From: Entomomonas asaccharolytica
Lineage (GTDB): Bacteria; Pseudomonadota; Gammaproteobacteria; Pseudomonadales; Pseudomonadaceae
Direction of reading: 5' to 3'
Assembly: GCF_016653615.1 (NCBI RefSeq)
Contig: NZ_CP067393.1
Location: 496,001 to 560,000, forward strand
Length of the DNA stretch: 64,000 bases
The notes under the pieces are model-generated. The model had not been told where the DNA came from and did not search any database. It was given only the letters and a program-made list of their open reading frames with translations. Each line of letters opens with the position of its first letter. Positions within the stretch are counted from its first letter, which is position 1. This document shows positions 37,492 to 47,362 of the stretch, in pieces. Position numbers and translations under genes: made by a program.

Positions 37492-39006
37492 TTAGGATAA
37501 AAATAGTTTGTAGGCATCATTATTGGTTTCATCCCAATAAGGATAACCAATGTTGTTTAGCGCTTCTTTAAATTGTTTCATTTCCTCTGGCGGTACTTGT
37601 AAGCCAGCAAATATACGGCCTTCTGCAGCACCATGATTACGGTAGTGGAACATGCTAATATTCCAACGACCTCCTAACTTATTTAAGAAGTTGAATAATG
37701 CGCCAGGACGTTCTGGAAACTCAAAACGAAATACATGCTCGTTATTAATAGCTTTATTACGACCGCCAACCAAATGGCGAATATGCAATTTGGCCAATTC
37801 ATTATCAGTTAAATCCACGATTGGAAAACCTTTTTCTTGTAAGGAGGCAACCAATAGATCACGTGGATCATTTTCTGGATGGGTTTGAACTCCCACAAAA
37901 ATATGTGCCTCTTTACTGCTGCTGTAACGGTAGTTAAATTCAGTAATTTGACGTTTTCCTAATGCTTCACAGAAACGTTTAAAGCTACCAGGCTCTTCTG
38001 GAATGGTCACAGCAATAATAGCTTCTCGTTTTTCACCAATTTCAGCACGTTCAGCTACATAGCGTAAACGGTCAAAATTAATGTTAGCACCTGAATCAAT
38101 AGCCACTAAGGTTTGACCTTTTACGCCTGTTTCTGCACAGTATTTTTTAATGCCTGCCACACCCAATGCACCAGAAGGTTCTGTGATTGAACGGGTATTA
38201 TCATAAATATCTTTTAAGGCAGCACATATTTCATCTGCTGTTACGGTAATAACATCATCCACATATTTTTTACAGATTTTAAAAGTTTCTTCACCAATTT
38301 GAGTTACTGCCACACCATCTGCAAATAAACCTACTTGGTTTAAGGTAACACGTTTACCAGCTTTCATAGCTGCTTGTAGACAGTTAGAATCACAAGGTTC
38401 AACACCAATTACTTTAATTTTAGGGCGTAAGTATTTTATATAAGCAGCTACGCCAGCAATTAATCCGCCTCCACCAACAGGCACAAAGATAGCATCTAAA
38501 GGTGCATTATGTTGACGCAGAATTTCCATGGCTATAGTGCCTTGGCCAGCAATAGTATCAGGGTCATCATAGGGATGAACAAAAGTAAAACCTTTTTCTT
38601 CCACTAATTTTAAAGCGTGGGCTAATGATTCTGGAAATGCATCTCCATGTAAAACAACACGAGCACCATAGGATTTGACAGCCAATACTTTAATTTCTGG
38701 TGTTGTTTTAGGCATTACGATAACTGCTTTAATACCTAATTTTTTGGCAGAAATAGCAACTCCTTGTGCATGATTACCTGCTGAAGCAGCGATAACACCT
38801 TTTGCCTTTTCTTCTTCAGTAAGGCGAGCAATTTTATTATATGCCCCACGAATTTTAAAAGAGAACACGGGTTGTAAATCTTCTCTTTTTAGTAGCACAG
38901 TATTAGCTAATTCTTCCGATAAATTAAGGGCTTGCTGTAATGGTGTTTCGATAGCGACATCATACACAGGTGCCGTTAGGATATTTTTAACATATTTTTC
39001 TAACAT
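37492..39006 (-). CDS. ilvA: threonine ammonia-lyase, biosynthetic
   Basis: 504 aa, family length. Converts threonine to 2-oxobutyrate, the first step towards isoleucine. PLP lysine is Lys51 (FSFKIRGAYNK); GGGGL near residue 183 holds the phosphate group, with ASAGNHAQG near 75-83. Two ACT-like regulatory domains (about 327-400 and 420-495) bind isoleucine and valine. Cytoplasmic tetramer. Monocistronic. ilvE is 9 kb away; the rest of the pathway is outside the window. Confidence 0.94.
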   Translation of the reverse strand: MLEKYVKNILTAPVYDVAIETPLQQALNLSEELANTVLLKREDLQPVFSFKIRGAYNKIARLTEEEKAKGVIAASAGNHAQGVAISAKKLGIKAVIVMPKTTPEIKVLAVKSYGARVVLHGDAFPESLAHALKLVEEKGFTFVHPYDDPDTIAGQGTIAMEILRQHNAPLDAIFVPVGGGGLIAGVAAYIKYLRPKIKVIGVEPCDSNCLQAAMKAGKRVTLNQVGLFADGVAVTQIGEETFKICKKYVDDVITVTADEICAALKDIYDNTRSITEPSGALGVAGIKKYCAETGVKGQTLVAIDSGANINFDRLRYVAERAEIGEKREAIIAVTIPEEPGSFKRFCEALGKRQITEFNYRYSSSKEAHIFVGVQTHPENDPRDLLVASLQEKGFPIVDLTDNELAKLHIRHLVGGRNKAINNEHVFRFEFPERPGALFNFLNKLGGRWNISMFHYRNHGAAEGRIFAGLQVPPEEMKQFKEALNNIGYPYWDETNNDAYKLFLS

Positions 39007-39486
39007 GACCGTTCCTATAGCATGTAGTGTAGTAATAAGATGCTAAGTTTAAACTATTTTAGAAAAAATGTTTTATAGAATAATAAAATTATGGGCAATA
39101 CGTTGTACTAAGTGGTGTTTATCATACAAAAGTAATATTTAAAAAATGTCAATAGTTGTTATTATAAAATTACTGTCAAGTAAGTATTTATTCATAAGGG
39201 CAAGTTTTACTCGCAACAGAAATTCTTTATTTTAAGCTACTGTAAGACAACGGTTGTAGTTTTTTTTCTAATAAAGATAGGATGAGTATTTATGTTTTTA
39301 GCAAACTTAATACTAAAAGTTATCCATCGAAATTTATAATGGCATTATTCATTGTTTAGGATTGTTAATAAAACATATCACTTGTTTCTTTTACTAAAAG
39401 AAAGAGGGGATTAAGTAGCTAGGAAGTTGCTTTATAGTAGTCAGCTACTTATGTCTTTTTGTACTAATAGGAAAGGACAAAGTATT
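39007..39486. other. intergenic region upstream of the autotransporters
   Basis: 480 bp, AT-rich, between the divergent ilvA and autotransporter genes, holding both promoters. There is a T-run at about 39261-39268 after a poor hairpin. No further gene recognised. Confidence 0.4.
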
Positions 39487-41982
39487 GTGGCAATCATAAA
39501 TGTAACACCAAAATTTTTATCTTTTATTCTAAGTAGTTCATTTCTAAGTATTACCTGCCAAGCAACTAATTATATTGCTAATGATGGCAATCATCATGAC
39601 CTGAGCAATGATAGTTACTATTCCACAAATTCTGGTTGGGGAAATGGTGCTATTGTCTCAACCAGTTCAACTGTAGCAGGTGATAATCTTTACCTTGAGT
39701 CATCACATTCTCAGTCTGTTGTAGCTTATGCTGCGCAAGGGGGAGAGATTCATCTAAGCAATAGTACTATTAATCACACATCACCTGCAGCCAGCCAGAC
39801 ATATGCCCTTTATTCTCAAGGAGAGCATGTAACCCATGGCTCATCTTATATTACTATCAGTAATAGTACGATTACTACAGCAAACAACTCTATTACTGCT
39901 GTCCATGCTGAACATGGTGGGAAAATACATTTAAAAGACAATACCGCCATTAGCACAGGTGGAAATTATGCGTATGGCATTCTAAGTCGAGGAACGGGTA
40001 GTAATACTGGAGATGGTTCTAAAATTACTGCGGATCAACTAACAGTCATTACTACGGGTGATAATGCATACGCTATCCATGCAGTAGACTTAGGTGAAAT
40101 TGATATAGCAAATGCTAATGTATCTACTACTGGTGCTAATAGCATGGGGCTTTATGCTAGCAATGGACTTTTAAATGCTTCTAATAGCTCAATTAATACA
40201 ACTGGCAGTGCAGCTCATGGCGTTTCTGCTGTAAGTACTACCGTTGAGCTTGATAAAGTAAATATCACTACCAGTGGTAATCTTGCTTATGGTGCAAGAG
40301 TAAATAATGCATCTTTGGTAGTCAAGAATTCAACTATCAACTCATCTGGAACAAGTGCTGCAGCATTGGCCAGTTTAGAAAGTAATCAAATAGATATTTC
40401 TGCCAGTCACCTTATTGCAGATGATTGGACAGCCATTTGTTTTAGTCATGGTGGTGACTCTACTTTAAATCTCACTGATGGTTCTACAGTTAATAGCAAT
40501 ATTGGCCAAGCTATTTTAGTAGAAGGTTCAACTACAACAGCTCAGGTAAATCTCGATAACAAAACAGTAATAAATGGCACAGCATCAGCAGCCTCAGGTA
40601 GTACCTTAGATTTATCTATTAATAATAGTTCAGTGTTAAATGGTAATACCAGTAATGTGAACCAACTTAATTTAGCTAGTTTAGGTAGATGGATTTTCGA
40701 TACCAACAACTCAATAGCTGCTATGGATAACTCAGGGGGTATAGTTCAATTTAATTCCAGTTCAGTTAACCCTATTAGCCTCACTATCAAAGATTTATCA
40801 GGTGCAGGTACTTTTGTTATGAAAACAGATATAGCTAACTTAACAGGTGATTTGCTGGTAGTTACAGATAATAGTGCTGGTTCTCATAAAATCTCTATTG
40901 CTAATAATGGCACTAGTATAACGGATGGTACAGAAGTATTAACGGTAGTAGAAACCACTGATGGTATAGGTAAATTCTCACTCACTAATAGAGTTGAGGC
41001 GGGAGGCTATGAATACAGTCTACTTAAAGATGGTACAAATTGGATACTCTACAGTGGAGGCAGATTATTAACCAGTACAGCCAATGCAGCTATTGGTTTC
41101 TTTAACACGGGTTATCTGTCCAACTATATTGAAAATCAAACCTTATTACAACGATTAGGTGATTTACGTAATCAATCTGAAAAGACCAATACAGGCTTTT
41201 GGATAAGGAGTTATGGCGGTAAATTAAATTCATTTAGTGGTCAAGGAACACGTGGTTTTGATATGCCTTATGTAGGAACTCAAGGGGGTATTGATAACAA
41301 AGTTGAATTGGCTAATGCAGATTTAATAGTGGGGGGCGTATTAGGTTTTACGCGAGGTAATCCCAACTATGATGGTGGTAACGGTACCATAAAAAACTAC
41401 CATCTAGGGATGTATGCTACTTATTACCATAATAATGGTATCTATGTGGATGGACTAGTCAAATATAACAATACTCATAATCATTTTAGTGTTAATGATA
41501 CTGCGGGAACGAGAGTTAAAGGTACAGCTAAAACGCAAGGTTATTCTGTTTCACTAGAAGCGGGTAAGCGTTTTATGGCTCAACCAAAGCTAGGAATCTA
41601 TATAGAACCCCAAGTTCAAGTTACCTATGCCTATCAAAACGGTGATCGTATGCATGCTAGCAATGGACTCAAAGTAGACCTTAAAAACTACAACTCCACA
41701 CAAGGTAGAGCAGGTGTTAATTTGGGTTATCAGAGCATGGGGAAATCACCCATTAATATTTATTTGAAAGGTAATTTTACGCGAGAAATGGATGGTCGTA
41801 CGGCTTATAAATTAAATGGCAGTAAGCATAAATATAGTCTTAGAAGTAATTGGAAGAGTGGTGGTATAGGAGGCAGTATCAACCTAAACAAAAATCATAA
41901 TATTTATGCAGATGCAGAATATACAAAAGGGGGACGGTTTAATCAACGGCAGCTTAACTTAGGTTATAGCTATCGAATTTAG
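39487..41982 (+). CDS. autotransporter adhesin-like protein, paralogue 1
   Basis: 831 aa from the GTG at 39487, which has AGGA nine bases upstream. This start gives a 26-residue signal peptide (ending TCQA-TN), equal in length to that of paralogue 2. A TTG at 39427 or ATG at 39451 would extend it without a ribosome-binding site. Passenger (about 27-510): repeated short strands, Asn/Ser/Thr/Gly-rich, with motifs like ISNSTI and INTTGSAAHG, predicted right-handed beta-helix (pectin-lyase-like). The linker ends in FFNTGYLSNYIENQTLLQRL. The C-terminal 12-strand autotransporter barrel (about 560-831) ends NLGYSYRI. Type V secretion; surface adhesion or cell contact is likely. No protease motif is visible. 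Confidence 0.85.
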   Translation: MAIINVTPKFLSFILSSSFLSITCQATNYIANDGNHHDLSNDSYYSTNSGWGNGAIVSTSSTVAGDNLYLESSHSQSVVAYAAQGGEIHLSNSTINHTSPAASQTYALYSQGEHVTHGSSYITISNSTITTANNSITAVHAEHGGKIHLKDNTAISTGGNYAYGILSRGTGSNTGDGSKITADQLTVITTGDNAYAIHAVDLGEIDIANANVSTTGANSMGLYASNGLLNASNSSINTTGSAAHGVSAVSTTVELDKVNITTSGNLAYGARVNNASLVVKNSTINSSGTSAAALASLESNQIDISASHLIADDWTAICFSHGGDSTLNLTDGSTVNSNIGQAILVEGSTTTAQVNLDNKTVINGTASAASGSTLDLSINNSSVLNGNTSNVNQLNLASLGRWIFDTNNSIAAMDNSGGIVQFNSSSVNPISLTIKDLSGAGTFVMKTDIANLTGDLLVVTDNSAGSHKISIANNGTSITDGTEVLTVVETTDGIGKFSLTNRVEAGGYEYSLLKDGTNWILYSGGRLLTSTANAAIGFFNTGYLSNYIENQTLLQRLGDLRNQSEKTNTGFWIRSYGGKLNSFSGQGTRGFDMPYVGTQGGIDNKVELANADLIVGGVLGFTRGNPNYDGGNGTIKNYHLGMYATYYHNNGIYVDGLVKYNNTHNHFSVNDTAGTRVKGTAKTQGYSVSLEAGKRFMAQPKLGIYIEPQVQVTYAYQNGDRMHASNGLKVDLKNYNSTQGRAGVNLGYQSMGKSPINIYLKGNFTREMDGRTAYKLNGSKHKYSLRSNWKSGGIGGSINLNKNHNIYADAEYTKGGRFNQRQLNLGYSYRI

Positions 41983-42141
41983 CAAAGCTTAATTTTCTTA
42001 TCTGGGTCGTTTAAAGGTATTAAATAAGGCTTCTATATTTTTAACTTGATAAGAATATTTGTTCATTTGATTAATAATTTAGAGAGTCATTATGTCAGCT
42101 ATTTATGACTTTTTTAAAAAGAGACGTAAGGATAAATTCTT

Positions 42142-44667
42142 ATGAAAGATATAAATAAGAAGTTTGTAATTTCCACCCTTGCTATAAATATTGTATTGAT
42201 TAATAGCTTATGTTTTGCAACAAATCATATTGCAGATGATGGTAATACCCACATACTAGATACTAACAGTTATTTAGCTACTAATGCAGGTACCTATAAT
42301 TCTGCATTGGTTTCAGACTGCTCAGAAATCAATGGTTCAAATTTGAGTTTGACTACTGAACACCATCAAGCTGCGGCTGCTTATGTAGCAAATGGTGGTA
42401 AAATTACTTTATCAGACAGTACTATTTTTGTTAATGCAGCTATACCTGTGACATCTGCTGCTGTGGCAGATCATACGCATGGTATTTGGGCAACAGGTAG
42501 TGATGTTAATGGCGTATCAACAGTGCTTGTTGAAAAAACCGATATTATTGTGCAAAGTGCTCGTAATCATGGGGTATTTGCCCAGAATGGTGGCTATGTT
42601 GAATTAAAAGATGTCAATATAAACACCTTAGCATATGGCACAAATGCTCTTTTTGCTCAAGGAAAAGACAGTACTAGTGGCGCTATGGCTACAATTATAG
42701 CTGATAACGTTAACATAGAGACAGAGCAAAGCACAGGCTATGGTGCTGAAATAAGAGACAATGCTCAAATGTCGATGAGTAATGCTCAGATTACTACTAA
42801 AGGTACAAGTGCATCAGGAGTAATTGTTCAAGTTAATTCAAATGCCAATATTACTAATACAAGTATTAAAACAAGTGGTAATAATGCGCAAGGGGTTTCT
42901 TTACTGACTAATTCAGAAATGGCTTTAGATCAAGTAACTATTGAAACATCAGGAACCAACTCCCATGCGGTTTCGATTAGAAACTCAAGTAATATGTTAA
43001 TTAATAATTCAAAAATTCAAGCCGCTGGATCTGGTGCTCACGCACTTAGACTTGAAGGACAGAATGTAAATGTTGATGTAGTAAATAGTGCTTTATTAGC
43101 AGAAAATCATACTGGAATTATCGTATCAGGGAAAAATAATGTTATCAATTTTGATAACTCAACTATTAACAGTGGCACAGGCGTAATCCTTGAAACCACA
43201 GGTGATGGCGAGGCCTATTTTAATTTACATAATGGTACGATGATTAACGGTATTATTAAATCAGCAACAGTCGATACAGATAAAATTTATTTAGCCATAC
43301 ATAATAATTCTATCTATACAGGTAACACGGAAAATGTTAATGAAATTAATCTCACCACATCAGGCAAATGGATATTTGATCAAGATAATACAATAGGTTC
43401 TATGGATAATACAGGTGGTATAGTTCAGTTTGATTCCAGTACATACTCAGCTCCCTTAACATTAACTACCAATAATCTATCAGGCGCAGGTAATTTTATA
43501 ATGCAAGCTGATATCGCTAACTTGGTGGGTGATTTATTGGTAGTGAATGACAGTAGTGCTGGTTCACATACGCTCTTCATTGCCAATGATGGAGCCAGTG
43601 CCACTAATGGTACAGAAGAGCTTGTGGTAGTACAAACCCCTGATGGTGCCAGCGATTTTGCATTGGCTAATGATGTTGAAGCAGGTGGCTATCGTTATAG
43701 AATCATTAAAGATGGAAACAACTGGAAGCTCTATAGTGCAGGCAGATTATTAACTACTTCTGCAAGCGCAGGTGTTGGATTCTTTAATACGGGGTATCTT
43801 TCTAACTATATTGAAAACCAAACCTTATTACAAAGACTAGGTGATTTACGGAACCAGCCTGAAAAGACTAATACAGGATTTTGGATAAGAGGCTATGGTG
43901 GTAAACTAAATTCATTTAGTGGGCAAGGCGCACTTGGTTTTGATATGGCCTATGCAGGTACCCAAGGTGGTATTGATGGCAAAGTAGAGTTAACCAATGC
44001 TGACTTAATAGTAGGTGGTGTAGTAGGTTTTACTAGAGGTAATCCTAACTATGAGGGAGGGAGTGGCACTTTAAAAAACTATCATGCAGGTGTCTATGCA
44101 ACTTATTATCATGACAATGGTATCTATGTTGACGGACTAGCTAAATATAATAATACCCGTAATCACTTTAGTGTTAACGATACAGCAGGAACAAGAGTTA
44201 AAGGCACAGGTAAAACTCAAGGTTACGCTGTTTCACTAGAAGTAGGTAAACGTTTTATGCTTAGCCAAGCCAAGCAAGGTGTATATTTAGAGCCGCAAAT
44301 TCAAGCAACCTATGGCTATCAATACAGTGATCAAATTCATGCTAGTAATGGCCTTAAAGTAGATCTTAAAAACTACAATACCACCCAAGGTAGAGCAGGT
44401 CTTAATCTAGGTTATCAAAGTGTTGGTAAAGCTCCTGTTAATATTTATTTGAAAGGTAATTTTACCCGTGAAATGGATGGTCGTACCGCTTATAAATTAA
44501 ATGGCAATAAGCATAAATATAGTTTTAAAAGTAATTGGCGAAGCGGTGGTATTGGAGGCAGCCTCAACTTAAAGCAAAATCACAATATTTACGCAGATGT
44601 GGAATATGCTAAAGGGGGGCGATTTAATCAACGACAACTTAACTTAGGGTATAGCTATAGAATTTAG
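42142..44667 (+). CDS. autotransporter adhesin-like protein, paralogue 2
   Basis: 841 aa. 26-residue signal peptide (MKDINKKFVISTLAINIVLI then NSLCFA). Passenger about 27-520 with the same repeated beta-helix style as paralogue 1 but diverged in sequence (ISNSxI-type units such as MSNAQITTKG and INNSKIQAAG). From FFNTGYLSNYIENQTLLQRL to the end (about 565-841) it is nearly the same as paralogue 1. ATG preceded by an AAGGATAAATTCTT region. The 159-bp gap after paralogue 1 has no strong terminator, so the two may share a transcript. Outer-membrane barrel and surface-exposed passenger; target unknown. Confidence 0.88.
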   Translation: MKDINKKFVISTLAINIVLINSLCFATNHIADDGNTHILDTNSYLATNAGTYNSALVSDCSEINGSNLSLTTEHHQAAAAYVANGGKITLSDSTIFVNAAIPVTSAAVADHTHGIWATGSDVNGVSTVLVEKTDIIVQSARNHGVFAQNGGYVELKDVNINTLAYGTNALFAQGKDSTSGAMATIIADNVNIETEQSTGYGAEIRDNAQMSMSNAQITTKGTSASGVIVQVNSNANITNTSIKTSGNNAQGVSLLTNSEMALDQVTIETSGTNSHAVSIRNSSNMLINNSKIQAAGSGAHALRLEGQNVNVDVVNSALLAENHTGIIVSGKNNVINFDNSTINSGTGVILETTGDGEAYFNLHNGTMINGIIKSATVDTDKIYLAIHNNSIYTGNTENVNEINLTTSGKWIFDQDNTIGSMDNTGGIVQFDSSTYSAPLTLTTNNLSGAGNFIMQADIANLVGDLLVVNDSSAGSHTLFIANDGASATNGTEELVVVQTPDGASDFALANDVEAGGYRYRIIKDGNNWKLYSAGRLLTTSASAGVGFFNTGYLSNYIENQTLLQRLGDLRNQPEKTNTGFWIRGYGGKLNSFSGQGALGFDMAYAGTQGGIDGKVELTNADLIVGGVVGFTRGNPNYEGGSGTLKNYHAGVYATYYHDNGIYVDGLAKYNNTRNHFSVNDTAGTRVKGTGKTQGYAVSLEVGKRFMLSQAKQGVYLEPQIQATYGYQYSDQIHASNGLKVDLKNYNTTQGRAGLNLGYQSVGKAPVNIYLKGNFTREMDGRTAYKLNGNKHKYSFKSNWRSGGIGGSLNLKQNHNIYADVEYAKGGRFNQRQLNLGYSYRI

Positions 44668-44680
44668 TTGTGTATAAGTG

Positions 44681-44712
44681 CTTATTGATTTGGTGAAAGC
44701 TAAATCAATAAG
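44681..44712. terminator. stem-loop after the autotransporters
   Basis: 11-bp stem CTTATTGATTT/AAATCAATAAG with a 10-nt loop, 13 nt after the stop of paralogue 2. No U-tract on either strand, so terminator function is uncertain. Confidence 0.4.
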
Positions 44713-44731
44713 TATCTCTAATAAAGGGATA

Positions 44732-45163
44732 TTAAATATTATATTGCTTCTCTGAAATTTCAAAGAATTCACTATCAATCTGTTCACGTAATTGCCACAA
44801 AGGTACTTGATCATAAGGGGCAATTAAACAAATACCATAAGCGTCAATATTTTTAATAAGACGTGAGCCTTTTAGCAATAAGTGATAAGCCCAATAGTAA
44901 CTAGATTGGTTAGCGCGAAAACGAATATTGTGCTTTATTAATTTTTCTTTTAAGAGTTGTTGGTCTGTAATAATTAATTTATCTTTCATTACTTGTTCAA
45001 GTAGTTTTTCTAAACGAAGCCACACAGATTGCTGTTGTTCTTCATTATAGGTATTCCAGTCAATTATCTCATAATCATAGCGTTTACAGCCACGACATAC
45101 GGTATCACCATACACGGTGGAACAAAGACCAACACAAGGAGTTTTTAAAACATGATTAGACAT
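44732..45163 (-). CDS. DUF1289-family cysteine-rich protein
   Basis: 143 aa. The N-terminal 50 residues carry the DUF1289 pattern TPCVGLCSTVYGDTVCRGCKR, with four cysteines (C-x3-C, C-x2-C) that may bind a metal or iron-sulfur cluster, then IDWNTYNEEQQQSVWLRL. The remaining 85 residues are an extension I do not recognise. Soluble, function unknown. Divergent from msrB across 86 bp, as often in Pseudomonas, which hints at redox-linked control. Confidence 0.8.
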   Translation of the reverse strand: MSNHVLKTPCVGLCSTVYGDTVCRGCKRYDYEIIDWNTYNEEQQQSVWLRLEKLLEQVMKDKLIITDQQLLKEKLIKHNIRFRANQSSYYWAYHLLLKGSRLIKNIDAYGICLIAPYDQVPLWQLREQIDSEFFEISEKQYNI

Positions 45164-45249
45164 AAGTTAAGTTTAATTAAATAAGTTTTCAGAATATCAT
45201 TAATACTTGATAATTTTACTAAGTTACTGACTAAGGAATTATAAACCTT

Positions 45250-45654
45250 ATGACTAAAAAACCAAAAACTTTAGAAGAATGGCAAGCACAATTAACACCT
45301 GAACAATTTGCAGTATGCCGCATGCAAGGTACAGAACATCCGTTTTCTGGTAAATATTTTAAAGTACCAGAAAATCCTGGTGTTTATCATTGTGTTGCCT
45401 GTGATAATCCTTTATTTGAAACGGCTACTCAGTTTGAAGCAGGTTGTGGTTGGCCAAGTTTCTATCAGCCTATTAGACCTGATGCAGTAGAAGAAAGAGA
45501 GGACTTTAGCCATCATATGCATCGTATTGAAGTGGTTTGTAGCGAATGCCAATCTCATTTAGGCCATGTTTTTCCAGATGGGCCTCCGCCTACAGGATTG
45601 CGTTATTGCATTAACTCAGTAGCACTAAAATTGATTGAGACTGAAAAGAAATGA
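45250..45654 (+). CDS. msrB: peptide-methionine (R)-S-oxide reductase
   Basis: 134 aa. Zinc ligands Cys48/Cys51 (HCVAC) and Cys97/Cys100 (CSEC), catalytic Cys120 (RYCINSVAL), and the conserved GCGWPSF segment at 65-71. Cytoplasmic (no signal peptide). Repairs the R-form of oxidised methionine. Overlaps the macrodomain gene by 4 nt (ATGA), so the two are translationally coupled. Confidence 0.94.
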   Translation: MTKKPKTLEEWQAQLTPEQFAVCRMQGTEHPFSGKYFKVPENPGVYHCVACDNPLFETATQFEAGCGWPSFYQPIRPDAVEEREDFSHHMHRIEVVCSECQSHLGHVFPDGPPPTGLRYCINSVALKLIETEKK

Positions 45655-46178
45655 CAGTAAGACTGGCGGCTGTTCAAGATGATATTACTACTTTACAAGT
45701 CGATGCTATTGTTAATACAGCCAATAGTTCTTTACTGGGTGGTGGCGGAGTAGATGGTGCAATCCATAGAGCAGCAGGTAAAGAGTTGCTACATGAGTGC
45801 CGCTTACTGGGTGGTTGTAAAACAGGACAGGCTAAAATCACTAAAGGTTATAATTTACCTGCTCAATATATTATTCATACCGTGGGGCCTGTATGGCAAG
45901 GTGGCCAACATAATGAAGCTGAATTGTTAGCCAGTTGTTATAGAAATAGTCTACAGATAGCTTTGGATAATAAGTTAGAAAGTGTAGCTTTTCCTTGTAT
46001 TAGTACAGGTATTTATCATTATCCAAAATTACAGGCAGCAGAAATAGCCGTGCATACTGTTAAAGAGTTTTTAAAAAATAATAATACTTTACAATGTGTT
46101 ATATTTTGTTGTTTTGGTGAAGAAGATTATTTAATTTACCAAAAGTTACTGGATAATCCTACTCCTCTAACTCTATAG
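45651..46178 (+). CDS. macrodomain O-acetyl-ADP-ribose deacetylase (YmdB-like)
   Basis: 175 aa, a single macrodomain. Motifs: [24 protein letters not shown] near 19-42, the ADP-ribose loop, with Asn26 and Asp36 as expected catalytic and base-binding residues, and [12 protein letters not shown] near 121-132. Removes O-acetyl or ADP-ribose groups; in E. coli YmdB also modulates RNase III. Coupled to msrB by the ATGA overlap. Ends in a terminator hairpin. Confidence 0.92.
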   Translation: MTVRLAAVQDDITTLQVDAIVNTANSSLLGGGGVDGAIHRAAGKELLHECRLLGGCKTGQAKITKGYNLPAQYIIHTVGPVWQGGQHNEAELLASCYRNSLQIALDNKLESVAFPCISTGIYHYPKLQAAEIAVHTVKEFLKNNNTLQCVIFCCFGEEDYLIYQKLLDNPTPLTL

Positions 46179-46203
46179 TATTTTAAAGTTAGAGGAGTTT
46201 TTG
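46161..46203 (+). terminator. intrinsic terminator after macrodomain gene
   Basis: 12-bp stem ACTCCTCTAACT/AGTTAGAGGAGT, then five T. Overlaps the last codons of the macrodomain gene. It may also face the convergent reductase gene. Confidence 0.8.
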
Positions 46204-46207
46204 CTTG

Positions 46208-47263
46208 TTATCCTAAGGTTGGATAATCAATGTAACCCTCAGCGCCACCGCTGTAGAAAGTATCTTTGTCTGGTGTATTTAAAGCTGCATTCTGTTTAAA
46301 GCGTTCTGGTAAATCAGGATTGGCTAAGAAAGCACTACCGAATACCACCGCATCTGCTTGATTGTTAGCGATATAATTTTGAGCCGTTTCTTTGGTTAAA
46401 CCAGAGCCTATTAAATAAGCATTATCAAATAATGGCTTTAGTAAACCATGATAATCTACAGGTGTACCAAAAAGAGCTACATGCAAATAAGCAAGATTAA
46501 GTGGATTAATTTGCTTAACTAAATAACTGTAGGTTTGTTGTGGATTATCATCATGGATATCATTAAAGTTCATTTCAGGTGATATTTTAATACCTACACG
46601 ATTACTGCCTGCTTCTGCAATCATTGCTTGTAATGTTTCTATAACAAAGCGACAACGATTTTCTACAGAACCACCATAATTATCTTGGCGTTGATTACTG
46701 CCAGATGATAAAAACTGTTCTGCCAAATAGCCTGAGGCTGCATGTAATTCAACACCATCAAAACCTGCTTGTAAGGCTAACTTGGTAGCTTGGCGATATT
46801 CATTAATAACCTGTTTTATTTCCGTCTCTGTCAGTTCATGGGGCGTTACAAAATCTTGCAAGCCTGCATCTGTCCAACTTTGCCCTGCTGGTTTAATGGC
46901 TGATGGAGCCACAGGTGTTGCTTTATTAGGTAACAATGAAGGGTGTGAAATGCGGCCACAATGATTAATTTGCATAAATATAAGGCCACCTTTGGCATGT
47001 ACAACATCTGTAACCTTTTTCCAAGCAGCTACCTGCTGTTCATTACAAATACCAGGACTACGAATGTAGCCTTTACCCATTGCTGAAGGGTATACACATT
47101 CACTGATAATTAAACCAGCCGAAGCTCTTTGTGCATAATAGGTAGTTACTAAGTCTGTAGGTACACCGTTATTATCTGCTCGTGCACGTGTCATAGGAGC
47201 CATTACTAATCTATTTTTTAGATTATAAGGTCCAATTTTTACCGTATTAAATAAAGAATTCAT
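46208..47263 (-). CDS. Old Yellow Enzyme family NADH:flavin oxidoreductase (NemA-like)
   Basis: 351 aa TIM barrel. FMN/substrate motifs: NRLVMAPMTRARAD near 17-30, MQINHCGRISHP near 97-108, and GFDGVELHAASGYL near 168-181 with the substrate-binding His-Ala pair. Close to E. coli NemA (N-ethylmaleimide reductase) in length and motifs. Uses NADPH or NADH to reduce activated alkenes, nitro compounds or quinones. Divergent from a LysR gene, which probably controls it (E. coli uses TetR-type NemR instead). Ribosome-binding site AGGAGA before the ATG. Confidence 0.9.
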   Translation of the reverse strand: MNSLFNTVKIGPYNLKNRLVMAPMTRARADNNGVPTDLVTTYYAQRASAGLIISECVYPSAMGKGYIRSPGICNEQQVAAWKKVTDVVHAKGGLIFMQINHCGRISHPSLLPNKATPVAPSAIKPAGQSWTDAGLQDFVTPHELTETEIKQVINEYRQATKLALQAGFDGVELHAASGYLAEQFLSSGSNQRQDNYGGSVENRCRFVIETLQAMIAEAGSNRVGIKISPEMNFNDIHDDNPQQTYSYLVKQINPLNLAYLHVALFGTPVDYHGLLKPLFDNAYLIGSGLTKETAQNYIANNQADAVVFGSAFLANPDLPERFKQNAALNTPDKDTFYSGGAEGYIDYPTLG

Positions 47264-47362
47264 AATATTCTCCTAAGGTTAATTGCAACTACTGTAGTTT
47301 ATTTTTAAATTGGAATAAATAGGCTAAAATAGAAATGATTGATCCATATATGGAGCATTGTA

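Noticed and set aside
39427-39486. Earlier TTG or ATG start for autotransporter 1
   Set aside because: No Shine-Dalgarno, and the GTG at 39487 has one and gives a signal peptide of the same length as the paralogue.
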